Positions 1-8,608 of a stretch of DNA of 64,000 bases are shown here, in pieces; within the stretch, counting starts at the first letter, position 1, and the number at the start of each line of letters is the position of its first letter. The stretch comes from Aquimarina megaterium XH134. GTDB lineage: Bacteria; Bacteroidota; Bacteroidia; Flavobacteriales; Flavobacteriaceae. Location: contig NZ_JACB01000003.1 in NCBI RefSeq assembly GCF_000520975.1, positions 310,001 through 374,000 of the forward strand. The letters run 5' to 3'. Both the position numbers and the translations under genes were made by a program. The notes beneath the pieces were generated by a model that saw only the letters and a list, made by a program, of their open reading frames with translations, searched no databases and was not told where the DNA came from.

Positions 1-93
1 ATATTTTTTTAGTTGAAATTATTAATAAAAGTTTCGTTAGTAATTCTTTTTTTGTGAATTACATACGTGGTCCGGTGGTAATATATAAATGAA

Positions 94-207
94 CTAACCC
101 CTAAGGGTAATAATAGTAATAGTACCTGTTGTAATAGAAGAAGCCTCAGATACGATAATCGTTCCTAAGGTAAATAATAAAGCCAATAAGAAAATGGTAC
201 TAAACAT
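94..207 (-). CDS. Possible small hydrophobic membrane peptide (37 aa)
   Basis: A 37-codon frame opens with ATG at 207 and stops at 94. Its first 20 residues are strongly hydrophobic and could form one membrane helix; the rest is rich in Thr, Ile and Ser. The case for a real gene is a perfect TAnnTTTG box (TACATTTG on the minus strand, 231-238) placed to start a transcript about 17 nt before the ATG. I do not recognise a family. It could be chance, because AT-rich intergenic DNA often encodes hydrophobic frames. Confidence 0.4.
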   Translation of the reverse strand: MFSTIFLLALLFTLGTIIVSEASSITTGTITIITLRG

Positions 208-473
208 TTGTTTGCTTTACTTTGCGTGTTCAAATGTATAATTTTTTACTTTTAAAGAAAATTAAATTAACGGCATTCTTAAACTTTTGCTAATTCAATA
301 ATTAATAACTTATTTCATTGTGTAATTCATAAAAAAAGTATGAAACTGGCTAGATTAAAATTGTATTTAGTGATTTTGAGAAAGGATTATTTAATTTGTT
401 AAAAACTCTTAGCATAGAGTTTCTAATATAAAAGCATGAAGTATATAGAATACATATTAATACATATAGATAG
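208..473. other. Intergenic region before nnrDE
   Basis: This AT-rich spacer between divergent genes holds the -7 box at 231-238 and no other feature I can support. No clear promoter for the rightward nnrDE gene was found. Confidence 0.5.
231..238 (-). promoter_or_regulatory. Bacteroidota -7 box for the small ORF
   Basis: TACATTTG on the minus strand fits the TAnnTTTG consensus. The -33 element is weak. It faces the 37-aa frame ending at 94. Confidence 0.4.
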
Positions 474-2009
474 ATGAAAATATTTTCTGCGCAACAAATG
501 CGTATGGCAGATGAAGCTACAATGGTTTCAGCTAAGATCACATCATTAGAATTGATGGAACGTGCTGCAACACAAATTTTTAATTTGATTCATAGCAGAC
601 TACAAGGGTCTCCAATTATGATCCATGTTTTTTGTGGTATTGGAAATAATGGAGGAGACGGATTAGTAGTTTCGAGATTATTACTGGAACATGGGTATAA
701 TGTGAAGACTTATATTGTAAATTTTAGTGATAACAGATCAAAGGAATTTCTATCTAACTATGATCGATTAAAAGAAATAGCCAAGGATTGGCCTATCCAG
801 CTTAAATGTGAAGAAGATTTTCCTCAACTCAAGCGTGAGGATATGATTATCGATGCCATTTTTGGTATCGGACTTAACAGACCATTGGTACCTTGGGTAG
901 TTTCTTTGATCAAACATCTTAATACTTCAAGATGTTTTAAACTTTCTATAGATATTCCATCGGGCTTATATTCTGATAAAGCACCAGATAATCCCGAAGG
1001 AGTTATTTTTGCCAATGTTACGGTTACGTTTCAATTACCAAAACTTGTTTTCTTTTTACCAGAAACGGGTATGTATACACAAGATCTGGAGGTGATTGAT
1101 ATTGGATTAGATCGCAATTTTTTAATGCAAAATCCCGGTGTCGGCGTCTTAATTAATAAAAACGAAGTATTGCCATTATATCGACCAAGACATAAATTTA
1201 GCCATAAAGGCACTTATGGGCATTGTGTAGTGATAGGAGGAAGTTACGGTAAGATAGGAAGTGTGGTCTTGGCTACTAAAGCAGCCTTAAAGACAGGAGC
1301 TGGTTTGGTTACTGCATATATTCCAGAATGTGGATATGAAGTACTTCAAACTGCTGTTCCGGAAGCTATGGTAATTGCAGATAGTGATGACGAATTAGAA
1401 GAGATCACTCTGGATTTTAAACCCGCAGCTATAGGAATTGGAATTGGTCTTGGAACTGGAGAAAAAACCATTAGTGCATTTGAAGAGTTTTTAAAAGAGA
1501 ATACATCTCCTCTTGTAATAGATGCCGACGGGATTAATATCCTATCAAAAAGACCTGAGTTTCTTGAAAAACTTCCGAAGAAAACTATTTTAACACCACA
1601 TCCTAAGGAGTTAGAACGATTAGTAGGTAAATGGAAAGACGATTTTGATAAAATTAAAAAAACAAAAGCATTTTCTAAACAATATGATTGTGTTGTAATA
1701 ATTAAAGGAGCCAACTCTATAACGGTATTTGAAGATCAATTGTATGTGAATAATACAGGAAACCCGGGAATGGCCACAGCAGGAAGCGGTGATGTGCTTA
1801 CAGGGATGATTACCGGTTTACTGTCTCAAGGTTATGACCCTCTGCATGCTGCTGTTTTTGGAGTCTATCTGCATGGAAGCTCGGGAGACATAGGTGTTCA
1901 AAAAACTGGTTTTGAAGGATTGATTGCGGGTGAAATCATATCACATATAGGTCCAGCTTTTATAGAATTATTTAAAACACCCAATGTTGAAGGGCAACAA
2001 GGGACATAA
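474..2009 (+). CDS. nnrDE: Bifunctional NAD(P)H-hydrate epimerase / ADP-dependent dehydratase
   Basis: This 511-residue protein repairs damaged NADHX and NADPHX in the cytoplasm. The N-terminal YjeF_N epimerase domain (about 1-215) has the glycine-rich GIGNNGGDG motif near residue 57. The C-terminal ribokinase-like dehydratase domain (about 230-500) has the NPGMATAGSGDVL signature near residue 430, where the Asp of GSGD is catalytic. The length is normal for the fused bacterial enzyme. The ATG at 474 starts the family's usual N-terminus (MKIFSAQQMR). It stands alone, with a lipoprotein gene 110 bp downstream on the same strand. Confidence 0.96.
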   Translation: MKIFSAQQMRMADEATMVSAKITSLELMERAATQIFNLIHSRLQGSPIMIHVFCGIGNNGGDGLVVSRLLLEHGYNVKTYIVNFSDNRSKEFLSNYDRLKEIAKDWPIQLKCEEDFPQLKREDMIIDAIFGIGLNRPLVPWVVSLIKHLNTSRCFKLSIDIPSGLYSDKAPDNPEGVIFANVTVTFQLPKLVFFLPETGMYTQDLEVIDIGLDRNFLMQNPGVGVLINKNEVLPLYRPRHKFSHKGTYGHCVVIGGSYGKIGSVVLATKAALKTGAGLVTAYIPECGYEVLQTAVPEAMVIADSDDELEEITLDFKPAAIGIGIGLGTGEKTISAFEEFLKENTSPLVIDADGINILSKRPEFLEKLPKKTILTPHPKELERLVGKWKDDFDKIKKTKAFSKQYDCVVIIKGANSITVFEDQLYVNNTGNPGMATAGSGDVLTGMITGLLSQGYDPLHAAVFGVYLHGSSGDIGVQKTGFEGLIAGEIISHIGPAFIELFKTPNVEGQQGT

Positions 2010-2091
2010 CGAATACATTTTAACATAGAAAGAATATGTTTTCGTACACAATTTTGTAAGTGTTTTGGAGTTAATTTTAGTGTAATCTAAT

Positions 2092-2099
2092 TACATTTG
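2092..2099 (+). promoter_or_regulatory. -7 box upstream of the lipoprotein gene
   Basis: TACATTTG matches TAnnTTTG exactly and lies about 20 bp before the ATG at 2120. A TTTG at 2064-2067 is 24 bp upstream, longer than the usual spacing of about 19 bp. Confidence 0.5.
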
Positions 2100-2119
2100 A
2101 AAGATAATTAAAAAGCAAA

Positions 2120-3004
2120 ATGATGACAAAAACAAAATTATTAATAGCTGCTCTACTTTTTGGAGTGCTATTGAATTCGTGCTCTAATGATGATGACGGT
2201 CCAGCGGTTGCCACAATAGAATTAGAGACGATCGGATTAAAGCCTCTTACAGGAGGAACTGCTTATCAAGGATGGATTATTGTTAACGGACAACCAGTTA
2301 GTACTAATAAGTTTACTAACCCTGCAGGAGTTATTCGTTTAGACGTATTTGCATCTGATCTTGCAAGTGCAACTCAGTTTGTATTGACAGTAGAACCAGT
2401 GGGAGATATTGATAATGGACCTTCTGATACAAAAATTTTGACCGGTAATTTTAATGGTAATTCTGCACAGCTTAGCTTTCAACCAGTAGTTGCTGATCTT
2501 TCTAATACATCGGGTCAGTTTTTCTTAGCAACTCCTACAGATAATGTTGGAGGAGTGGATAATGGTAATGATGAATTTGGTGTATGGTTTATGAATGGTG
2601 CTAATGCTCCTGGCTTATCTCTTCCTGCTCTGTCTAGCGGATGGAAGTATGAAGGTTGGGTAGATTTTGGTACTCAAATTTTATCTACAGGGACTTTTTC
2701 TAATGTTAGCGGTGTTGATGACGGAAATTTCTTTAAAGGTGCAGGAGGAACTGTTCCTGCATTTCCTGGAGAAGATTTTCTTGTCTTACCAACCCAAGTT
2801 CCTATTACTGGAATTACACTTCCTGCTGCTGTAACGAGCAAAAAAGTGTTTATTACAGTTGAGCCAATAGCAGATGGTGATCCTAAACCATTTTTTATAT
2901 CACCGCTTAGCGCAACTGCAGGAATTACAACTGGATCTGGGAATCCTGTAACAATGTTGTCTGATACTGTTGTTCCTTCAGGAATTGTAAAGAGACCGAA
3001 TTAA
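2120..3004 (+). CDS. Lipoprotein with two RskA-C-like domains
   Basis: This 294-residue protein has a lipoprotein signal with lipobox LNSC (Cys about 21), followed by SNDDD, an acidic tract like the surface-export signal of Bacteroidota lipoproteins. The mature part looks like two copies of one fold. Each has a YxGW(I/V) strand, an xxVSTxxFTN-like strand (residues about 50-65 and 180-195), and a later F(V/I)xTVEP motif. That pattern recalls the C-terminal domain of anti-sigma-K factors (RskA), but there is no cytoplasmic anti-sigma part or transmembrane helix. It may be an extracellular binding module. The fold resemblance is inference; the lipoprotein call is strong. Confidence 0.8.
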   Translation: MMTKTKLLIAALLFGVLLNSCSNDDDGPAVATIELETIGLKPLTGGTAYQGWIIVNGQPVSTNKFTNPAGVIRLDVFASDLASATQFVLTVEPVGDIDNGPSDTKILTGNFNGNSAQLSFQPVVADLSNTSGQFFLATPTDNVGGVDNGNDEFGVWFMNGANAPGLSLPALSSGWKYEGWVDFGTQILSTGTFSNVSGVDDGNFFKGAGGTVPAFPGEDFLVLPTQVPITGITLPAAVTSKKVFITVEPIADGDPKPFFISPLSATAGITTGSGNPVTMLSDTVVPSGIVKRPN

Positions 3005-3029
3005 TCTTTTAAAATAGATATAGTATACT

Positions 3030-3072
3030 AAAAAGGCTGTTTGAAATACTATTTTTCAAACGGCCTTTTATT
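3030..3072. terminator. Bidirectional rho-independent terminator
   Basis: A long stem (AAAAGGCTGTTTGAAA against TTTCAAACGGCCTTTT, one mismatch) lies between the convergent lipoprotein and xerD genes and has T-rich flanks on both strands. Confidence 0.85.
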
Positions 3073-3104
3073 ATTTTAAATTTTTTAGGAAATAAGTGTA
3101 CATA

Positions 3105-4001
3105 TTATCTCCTTGGATGAAAACTATGTATAACTTCGCTTAAATGACTTCGATCGATATGCATATATATTTCTGTAGTCGTAATGCTTTCATGACCCAA
3201 CATTAATTGAATAGCTCTTAAATCGGCACCATTTTCTAAAAGATGAGTAGCGAAGGAGTGTCTAAAAGTATGTGGACTAACCTGTTTATGGATTCCTGCT
3301 TTTTCTACCAGTCGTTTTATGATCGTAAAAATCATCGCCCGGGTGAGTTGTCTACCTCTTCGGTTTAAAAATAAGGTGTCTTCATGCCCTTTTTTGATAT
3401 CAATATGATTACGGATTTCGGAAGTGTAAATATTGATATATTTTTGAGTGGTTTCTCCTATAGGTACAAAACGTTGTTTATCACCTTTTCCGGTAACACT
3501 AATGTACCCTTCATCAAAAAAAAGACTGGATTTTTTTAAGGTGATAAGCTCACTTACTCGTAAGCCACATCCATAAAGAGTTTCAATAATTGCACGATTA
3601 CGTTCTCCTTCTGGTTTACCAAGATCAATTTGGGCAATAATGAGATCTATTTCTTCAACAGATAGCGTATCGGGTAGTTTTCTACCTATTTTTGGAGATT
3701 CTATAAGTTCCATTGGATTAGATTCTCTATAATCTTCAAAAACAAGATAATTAAAGAAACTTTTTAATCCAGAAATAATTCTTGATTGCGAACGAGGATT
3801 AACCAGTTTTGCTATTTCAAAAATAAATTGTTGAAGTATTTCTTTTTCAATAGAAAGGGGAGTAGTTGCTATGTCTTGATGTTCTAGAAATTTTAATAAT
3901 CGCTGAATATCAAGAGTGTAGTTAATAATTGAGTTTTCAGACAATCCTCTTTCAATTTTCAGATAATGTTTGTAGTCTTTTATCGCGTGATCCCATTTCA
4001 T
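3105..4001 (-). CDS. xerD: Site-specific tyrosine recombinase XerD
   Basis: This 298-residue protein resolves chromosome dimers at dif together with XerC. It has an N-terminal SAM-like core-binding domain (1-85) and a C-terminal catalytic domain (110-298). All active-site residues are visible: Arg148 (GLRVSE), Lys172 (GKGDKQR), His244 and Arg247 (HTFRH), His270 (LGHES) and the nucleophile Tyr279 (TEIYMH). The length is standard. It is not beside any integron or phage gene, so it is the housekeeping enzyme. In Bacteroidota xerD is often near aroQ; here two barrel genes separate them. Confidence 0.95.
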   Translation of the reverse strand: MKWDHAIKDYKHYLKIERGLSENSIINYTLDIQRLLKFLEHQDIATTPLSIEKEILQQFIFEIAKLVNPRSQSRIISGLKSFFNYLVFEDYRESNPMELIESPKIGRKLPDTLSVEEIDLIIAQIDLGKPEGERNRAIIETLYGCGLRVSELITLKKSSLFFDEGYISVTGKGDKQRFVPIGETTQKYINIYTSEIRNHIDIKKGHEDTLFLNRRGRQLTRAMIFTIIKRLVEKAGIHKQVSPHTFRHSFATHLLENGADLRAIQLMLGHESITTTEIYMHIDRSHLSEVIHSFHPRR

Positions 4002-4077
4002 TACTACTAAGATATAATATAAAAGAAAACCATCCCAATTTACTTATAGATGGTTTAGAAATAATAAATCAATGTTC

Positions 4078-4611
4078 TTATAGATGTATGACAAATCCTA
4101 TGTTGAATTGGAAAGCATCTTTATGAAACCGATCATCTAAGCTAAAATTATATCGTAATCCAGGTTCAATACTTACCATATCTCCTAGAAAAAATGCATA
4201 CCCTCCCTGAACACCAAAATATGATGGATCTTGATTTAGATCTGTACTTGCACCATTATAATCGATTTGTACAGGGATTACTCCAATAATATAATATTTG
4301 GCACCTATTTTATATGAAAAAGAGTCAAATGATTCAGAATCCCCACCTTTATCAATAGATCCATAGCCTAAACCTACTTTTAGAGATAAATCATCCATAA
4401 TAAAATAACCTACTTCGGTACCGATATTAAAGGTTGATCCCCCATCATCAGAAAAACTTATAAATTGAATACTTGTATTAGAAGCACTTGCTGCTCCAAA
4501 ATTTGTATTAGCTTCGATTAGCCATTTTCCCTTAATGGTTTGACCATTGTTTTGAGCATTTGCAAAGACAAAACTTATTCCTGCTAAAACAGATAATATT
4601 ATTTTTTTCAT
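4078..4611 (-). CDS. Outer-membrane beta-barrel protein
   Basis: This 177-residue protein has a signal peptide cut near NAQ-NN (about residue 20). Alternating hydrophobic strands follow, ending in an aromatic-poor GFVIHL terminus. Phrases such as EVGYFIMDDLSLKVGLGYG and GGYAFFLGDMVSIEPGLRYN are typical of small porin-like barrels (OMP_b-brl). A role in the outer membrane is clear; ligand and function are unknown. It has the same orientation as xerD, 76 bp upstream of it. Confidence 0.85.
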   Translation of the reverse strand: MKKIILSVLAGISFVFANAQNNGQTIKGKWLIEANTNFGAASASNTSIQFISFSDDGGSTFNIGTEVGYFIMDDLSLKVGLGYGSIDKGGDSESFDSFSYKIGAKYYIIGVIPVQIDYNGASTDLNQDPSYFGVQGGYAFFLGDMVSIEPGLRYNFSLDDRFHKDAFQFNIGFVIHL

Positions 4612-4857
4612 ACTCTATTATTGGTTTAAAATTGGTTGCTAAACTATCTAATTTGTCAATACAAAAAGTTAATTAGTTATTAATATTTTAGAGACTCATT
4701 AGGTAAGTATATTCTTTGATTAAGTAAATAATAAAAAAGCATCAACTTATGGTAGAACATAAATTCTAAAATCATATTAATAATAACTTCTAAGAGTATT
4801 CTAAAATATTGAAGTGCATTTTTTGTTTGTAGATTCAGGTTTTTTAAAAAATAAAAC

Positions 4858-4865
4858 TACTTTTG
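4858..4865 (+). promoter_or_regulatory. -7 box upstream of the PorT-like gene
   Basis: TACTTTTG fits TAnnTTTG. A TTG codon at 4863 that could extend the downstream frame lies inside this box, which favours the ATG at 4887 as the true start. Confidence 0.5.
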
Positions 4866-4886
4866 AGTAGTAATAGTATTTATTAT

Positions 4887-5516
4887 ATGATGAAGAAGTT
4901 TTTTCTTATTGTTTCTGCCCTAATGATGATCACATCTTTAACTGCTCAGCAAGAGAGTGAAGAATTATATACTCGTGCAGGGTTTAAATTTGGGCTTAAT
5001 TATGCAAATATAACCGGAGATATAAAAAATACAGATGCGCGAGTGCGAATGCACCTGGGAGCTGTTATAGAATTTCCTGTATCTCAACGGTTTTTTGTAC
5101 AGGCAGAAGTATTGTATACAGCACAAGGATATAAAGTTGATGATAATGGAGAAGAAAACAAGATCAGCTTAAATTATTTAACATTGCCCATTATTGCCAA
5201 ATATTATTTCACAAATAAATTTAGTCTGGAAACTGGCCCACAATTGGCTATATTGGCAAATGCAACAGAATCTGCAGAAGATACTCCTGATGAGTTCTTT
5301 GATTCTTTTAATAGTTTTGATTTTAGCTGGGGATTAGGAGCTGGTTATAAGACAGAATCTGGTTTGTTTTTCCAATTACGATATAATCTAGGCCTAACAA
5401 ATATTAATGATATCGATACATTAGATATAGATTTTAAACATTCTGTAGCACAATTATCGGTTGGGTATTTGTTTAAAACCAAGAATAACCGAAGACAGGA
5501 TTCTAATATTGAATAA
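4887..5516 (+). CDS. PorT-family outer-membrane beta-barrel protein
   Basis: This protein (209 residues from the ATG at 4887; another ATG is the next codon) has a signal peptide ending LTAQ-Q. The mature barrel carries the PorT/OMP_b-brl_2 pattern: AGFKFGLNYANITGD, then FFVQAEVLYTAQGYK, TLPIIAKYYFTNKFSLETGPQ and WGLGAGYKTESGLFFQLRYN. Such proteins are abundant outer-membrane barrels in Flavobacteriia; true PorT belongs to the T9SS, but this is one of many paralogues and the specific role is unknown. The frame can extend to a TTG at 4863, rejected because that codon sits in the promoter. Confidence 0.85.
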   Translation: MMKKFFLIVSALMMITSLTAQQESEELYTRAGFKFGLNYANITGDIKNTDARVRMHLGAVIEFPVSQRFFVQAEVLYTAQGYKVDDNGEENKISLNYLTLPIIAKYYFTNKFSLETGPQLAILANATESAEDTPDEFFDSFNSFDFSWGLGAGYKTESGLFFQLRYNLGLTNINDIDTLDIDFKHSVAQLSVGYLFKTKNNRRQDSNIE

Positions 5517-5572
5517 TAAGCATGCAATGTATAATTGTTTGATATGAGTTAAATTACTAAAAAAATAGACGT

Positions 5573-5992
5573 GTGAAATTACTAATCATAAATGGCCCTA
5601 ATCTAAATCTTCTTGGGAAAAGAGAACCAGAAGTGTATGGAAGTCAAACTTTTGATGAATTCTTTGCTCAATTACAATCTGACTTTTCTACACTAGAATT
5701 ATCTTACTATCAATCTAATATAGAAGGGGAGTTGATCACTAAAATACAGGAAGCGGATGATTGGTGTGATGGAGTTATCCTTAATGCAGGTGCGTATACT
5801 CATACTTCTATTGGTATAGGAGATGCTATAAAGGCAATATCAATTCCTGTTGTAGAAGTTCATATATCAAATACTTTTGGTAGAGAAGAGTTTAGACATC
5901 AATCTTATATATCACCTAATGCAAAAGGTGTTATTCTTGGGTTTGGTTTACAAAGCTATATATTGGCAATACAAAGTTTTTCTACAAAATAG
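5573..5992 (+). CDS. aroQ: Type II 3-dehydroquinate dehydratase
   Basis: This 139-residue cytoplasmic enzyme of the shikimate pathway forms 3-dehydroshikimate. The signature IINGPNLNLLGKREPEVYG is at the N-terminus with catalytic Tyr22. NAGAYTHTS (near 79) and EVHISNTFGREEFR (near 97) complete the active site. It starts with GTG at 5573; the motif begins four residues later, so no later start is possible. The length is typical. It ends 40 bp before a strong terminator. Confidence 0.96.
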   Translation: MKLLIINGPNLNLLGKREPEVYGSQTFDEFFAQLQSDFSTLELSYYQSNIEGELITKIQEADDWCDGVILNAGAYTHTSIGIGDAIKAISIPVVEVHISNTFGREEFRHQSYISPNAKGVILGFGLQSYILAIQSFSTK

Positions 5993-6033
5993 TTGAGAAT
6001 AAAAACACCTACCTGTTTTGAAATAATTAATAT

Positions 6034-6074
6034 AAAAAAACGCCTTATTATCTAAGATAATAAGGCGTTTTTTA
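6034..6074. terminator. Bidirectional terminator
   Basis: A perfect stem (CGCCTTATTATCT / AGATAATAAGGCG, 1-nt loop) is flanked by A and T runs, between the convergent aroQ and lpdA genes. Confidence 0.92.
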
Positions 6075-6089
6075 GGATATATAACTTAT

Positions 6090-7481
6090 TTATAAATGAA
6101 TTACTTCGTCGTATGCATCTGCTACTGCTTCCATTACAGCCTCACTCATTGTTGGGTGAGGATGGATAGCTTTTAATACTTCGTGACCAGTAGTTTCTAA
6201 TTTTCTACCTAATACAGCTTCTGCAATCATATCGGTAACTCCGGCACCAATCATATGGCAACCTAGCCACTCACCATATTTTGCATCAAAAATCACCTTT
6301 ACAAAACCATCTTTGGTTCCTGCTGCACTCGCTTTACCAGAGGCAGAAAAAGGGAATTTTCCTACTTTTAATTCGTAACCAGCTTCTTTGGCTTGTTTTT
6401 CGGTCATTCCTACACTGGCAATTTCTGGAGAAGCATATGTACAACCAGGGATATTTCCATAATCGATTGGTTCTACATGCATTCCTGCGATTTTTTCAAC
6501 ACAGGTAATTCCTTCTGCAGAGGCAACATGAGCCAGGGCAGGGCCAGAGACTACATCACCAATTGCATAAATTCCCGGAATATTGGTTTGGTACCAATCG
6601 TTTACTACAATTTTATCTCTATCTGTAGCTATACCTAATTCTTCTAAGCCTATGTTTTCTATATTGGTTTTAATACCTACTGCAGATAATACAATATCTG
6701 CTTCGAGAATTTCTTCTCCTTTTTTAGTTTTAACAGTTGCTTTTACTCCATCACCACTTGTATCTACACTTTCTACAGAAGAATTGGTCATTACCTTAAT
6801 TCCTGCTTTTTTGAAATTACGCTCAAACTGTTTTGATACTTCTTCATCTTCAAGAGGAACGAGGTTAGGTAAAAATTCTACGATAGTAACTTCTGTACCC
6901 ATTGCATTATAGAAATGTGCAAATTCGACTCCAATTGCTCCAGATCCAACCACAATCATCTTTTTTGGTTGAGATTCTAGGGTCATTGCCTGTCTGTATC
7001 CAATTACTTTTTTACCATCTTGAGGTAAATTAGGTAGCTCTCTAGATCTAGCTCCTGTAGCTACAATAATATGTTTTGCTTCATAATCAGTTGCTTTTCC
7101 ATCTGCATCTGTTACTGTTATTTTATTACTGGCTTTTAATTTGCCAAAACCTTCAAGAACATCGATTTTATTTTTCTTCATAAGAAACTGAACTCCTTTG
7201 CTCATTCCTTCTGCTACACCGCGACTACGTTTTACAACTGCATCAAAATCTTTGTCAAATTTATCTACAGTAAGACCATAATCAGAAGCATGTTTTAAGT
7301 ATTCAAATACTTGAGCACTTTTTAATAGTGCTTTTGTAGGGATACATCCCCAGTTTAAGCATACTCCGCCTAAACTTTCTTTTTCAATTACTGCGGTTTT
7401 AAACCCTAATTGCGAAGCTCTAATTGCAGTTACATATCCCCCAGGACCACTTCCTAAAACGATGATATCATATGTGTTCAT
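6090..7481 (-). CDS. lpdA: Dihydrolipoyl dehydrogenase (E3)
   Basis: This 463-residue FAD enzyme re-oxidises dihydrolipoamide in the 2-oxoacid dehydrogenase complexes. The N-terminal GSGPGG nucleotide-binding motif (10-15) is followed by the redox disulfide Cys41/Cys46 in GGVCLNWGC. A second Rossmann motif (VVGSGAIGVEFA, near 185), the FAD motif YAIGDV near 310, and the dimer-interface HPHPTMSEAVMEA with the catalytic His-Glu pair near 440 are present. It is full length. The E1/E2 genes are not in the window. Confidence 0.97.
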   Translation of the reverse strand: MNTYDIIVLGSGPGGYVTAIRASQLGFKTAVIEKESLGGVCLNWGCIPTKALLKSAQVFEYLKHASDYGLTVDKFDKDFDAVVKRSRGVAEGMSKGVQFLMKKNKIDVLEGFGKLKASNKITVTDADGKATDYEAKHIIVATGARSRELPNLPQDGKKVIGYRQAMTLESQPKKMIVVGSGAIGVEFAHFYNAMGTEVTIVEFLPNLVPLEDEEVSKQFERNFKKAGIKVMTNSSVESVDTSGDGVKATVKTKKGEEILEADIVLSAVGIKTNIENIGLEELGIATDRDKIVVNDWYQTNIPGIYAIGDVVSGPALAHVASAEGITCVEKIAGMHVEPIDYGNIPGCTYASPEIASVGMTEKQAKEAGYELKVGKFPFSASGKASAAGTKDGFVKVIFDAKYGEWLGCHMIGAGVTDMIAEAVLGRKLETTGHEVLKAIHPHPTMSEAVMEAVADAYDEVIHL

Positions 7482-7584
7482 AAATGTCGATTTTTTGAAG
7501 TCACGAATTTAAGGATAATTCGGCTAACCAAAAAAGGATTTAAGTATTCCCTAAGAATAAGATTTTCATTAAAAAGGACAAAAA

Positions 7585-7618
7585 AACACCACGTTATATA
7601 AACGTGGTGTTAATTTTT
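7585..7618 (-). terminator. Rho-independent terminator
   Basis: The stem AACACCACGTT / AACGTGGTGTT lies downstream of the lipoprotein gene ending at 7676, with a T-rich tail in the leftward direction. Confidence 0.8.
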
Positions 7619-7675
7619 AGTAGTTCTTATTATAATTAGTACGTATTATAAAATATAATTGAATTATGTATTTCT

Positions 7676-8173
7676 TTAAAAATCTAATTTAAGTGCTCTT
7701 TTTACAGCTTTAAAATCAGAGAAATCTATTTTTGAATTTTTTGCAAAGGTTGAAGGTATAACTACAATCCTGAAAGATTGATTGTCTGTAATATCAGCAG
7801 CCAATGCATTTAGATCATCACTCTCTAAAAATATATCAATACTTGCAATATTTTGTGCTTCATTAAAAATAAAATTGAATTGAAATTGAGCAAATTCACC
7901 AGGAGCAAAGAAAAAAGTTCTTGGTAGTGGTTCCCACACATCAACCTGAGCTGTTGATTTTTCAGGGTCTAGTATATAAACCAACGCAACATCCGAGTCT
8001 AACACATTAACATTATCTGGTACTACAGCTTCTATTCGAAAGTTATTAGCTGTATTAAATGTTCCTGTTACTTCAAAGGTATTTGCTATAGTATCAAAAT
8101 CTGTATCATCATCGTTAGAACAAGATGTAAATATAAATGTGGCTAGACATAGTAGTGCGAAAATTTTTCTCAT
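7676..8173 (-). CDS. Surface-type lipoprotein of unknown function
   Basis: This 165-residue protein has lipobox FTSC (Cys18) followed by SNDDD, the same post-Cys acidic tract as the lipoprotein at 2120, suggesting export to the outer leaflet. The mature part is beta-rich with no motif I recognise. It is 27 bp downstream of the msrB pair on the same strand and could be co-transcribed with it; a terminator follows. Function unknown. Confidence 0.8.
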   Translation of the reverse strand: MRKIFALLCLATFIFTSCSNDDDTDFDTIANTFEVTGTFNTANNFRIEAVVPDNVNVLDSDVALVYILDPEKSTAQVDVWEPLPRTFFFAPGEFAQFQFNFIFNEAQNIASIDIFLESDDLNALAADITDNQSFRIVVIPSTFAKNSKIDFSDFKAVKRALKLDF

Positions 8174-8200
8174 GAATTCTAAATTTTATTTATTATCGAT

Positions 8201-8608
8201 TTATTTTTTATTAAAGTCTATACTAACAGAGTTTACACAATAACGTTGACCTGTAGTTGTTGGGCCATCATTAAATACATGACCTAAGTGACTACCGCAG
8301 TTTGCACATAATATTTCTGTACGTATCATACCGTGCGATGTATCTTTTATATATTCTACTCTTCCTTCTATTGATTCATCAAAACTTGGCCAGCCACATC
8401 CCGAATCAAATTTAGAAACACTTTTAAATAAAGGTGTATCACAAGCCATGCAGGTATATGCTCCATCTTCAAAATGCATATTATATTCTCCGGTAAATGG
8501 TCTTTCGGTTCCTTTTTGTCTCAATACTCTATATTGTTCTTCTGTTAGCTTCTTTTTCCATTCGGCTTCAGATTTTTGTATCGGATATTTGCTCATTTTT
8601 TTACTCAT
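8201..8608 (-). CDS. msrB: Cytoplasmic peptide-methionine (R)-S-oxide reductase
   Basis: This 135-residue protein reduces methionine-R-sulfoxide in proteins. It has two Zn-binding CxxC pairs (CMAC near 54, CANC near 101), GCGWPSFD near 70, and the catalytic Cys in GQRYCVNS near 121. It lacks a signal peptide, so it is cytoplasmic. It overlaps the preceding msrB by 8 bp, which implies translational coupling. The pair looks like a duplication that split the cytoplasmic and exported roles. Confidence 0.95.
   Translation of the reverse strand: MSKKMSKYPIQKSEAEWKKKLTEEQYRVLRQKGTERPFTGEYNMHFEDGAYTCMACDTPLFKSVSKFDSGCGWPSFDESIEGRVEYIKDTSHGMIRTEILCANCGSHLGHVFNDGPTTTGQRYCVNSVSIDFNKK

Noticed and set aside
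350..541. Minus-strand frame overlapping the nnrDE start
   Set aside because: Covers the start of a clear gene and has no family or promoter.
1346..1714. 122-aa frame opposite nnrDE
   Set aside because: Antisense shadow of the dehydratase domain.
3105..4001. Integrase of a mobile element
   Set aside because: Length and motifs fit chromosomal XerD, and there is no att site or phage gene nearby.
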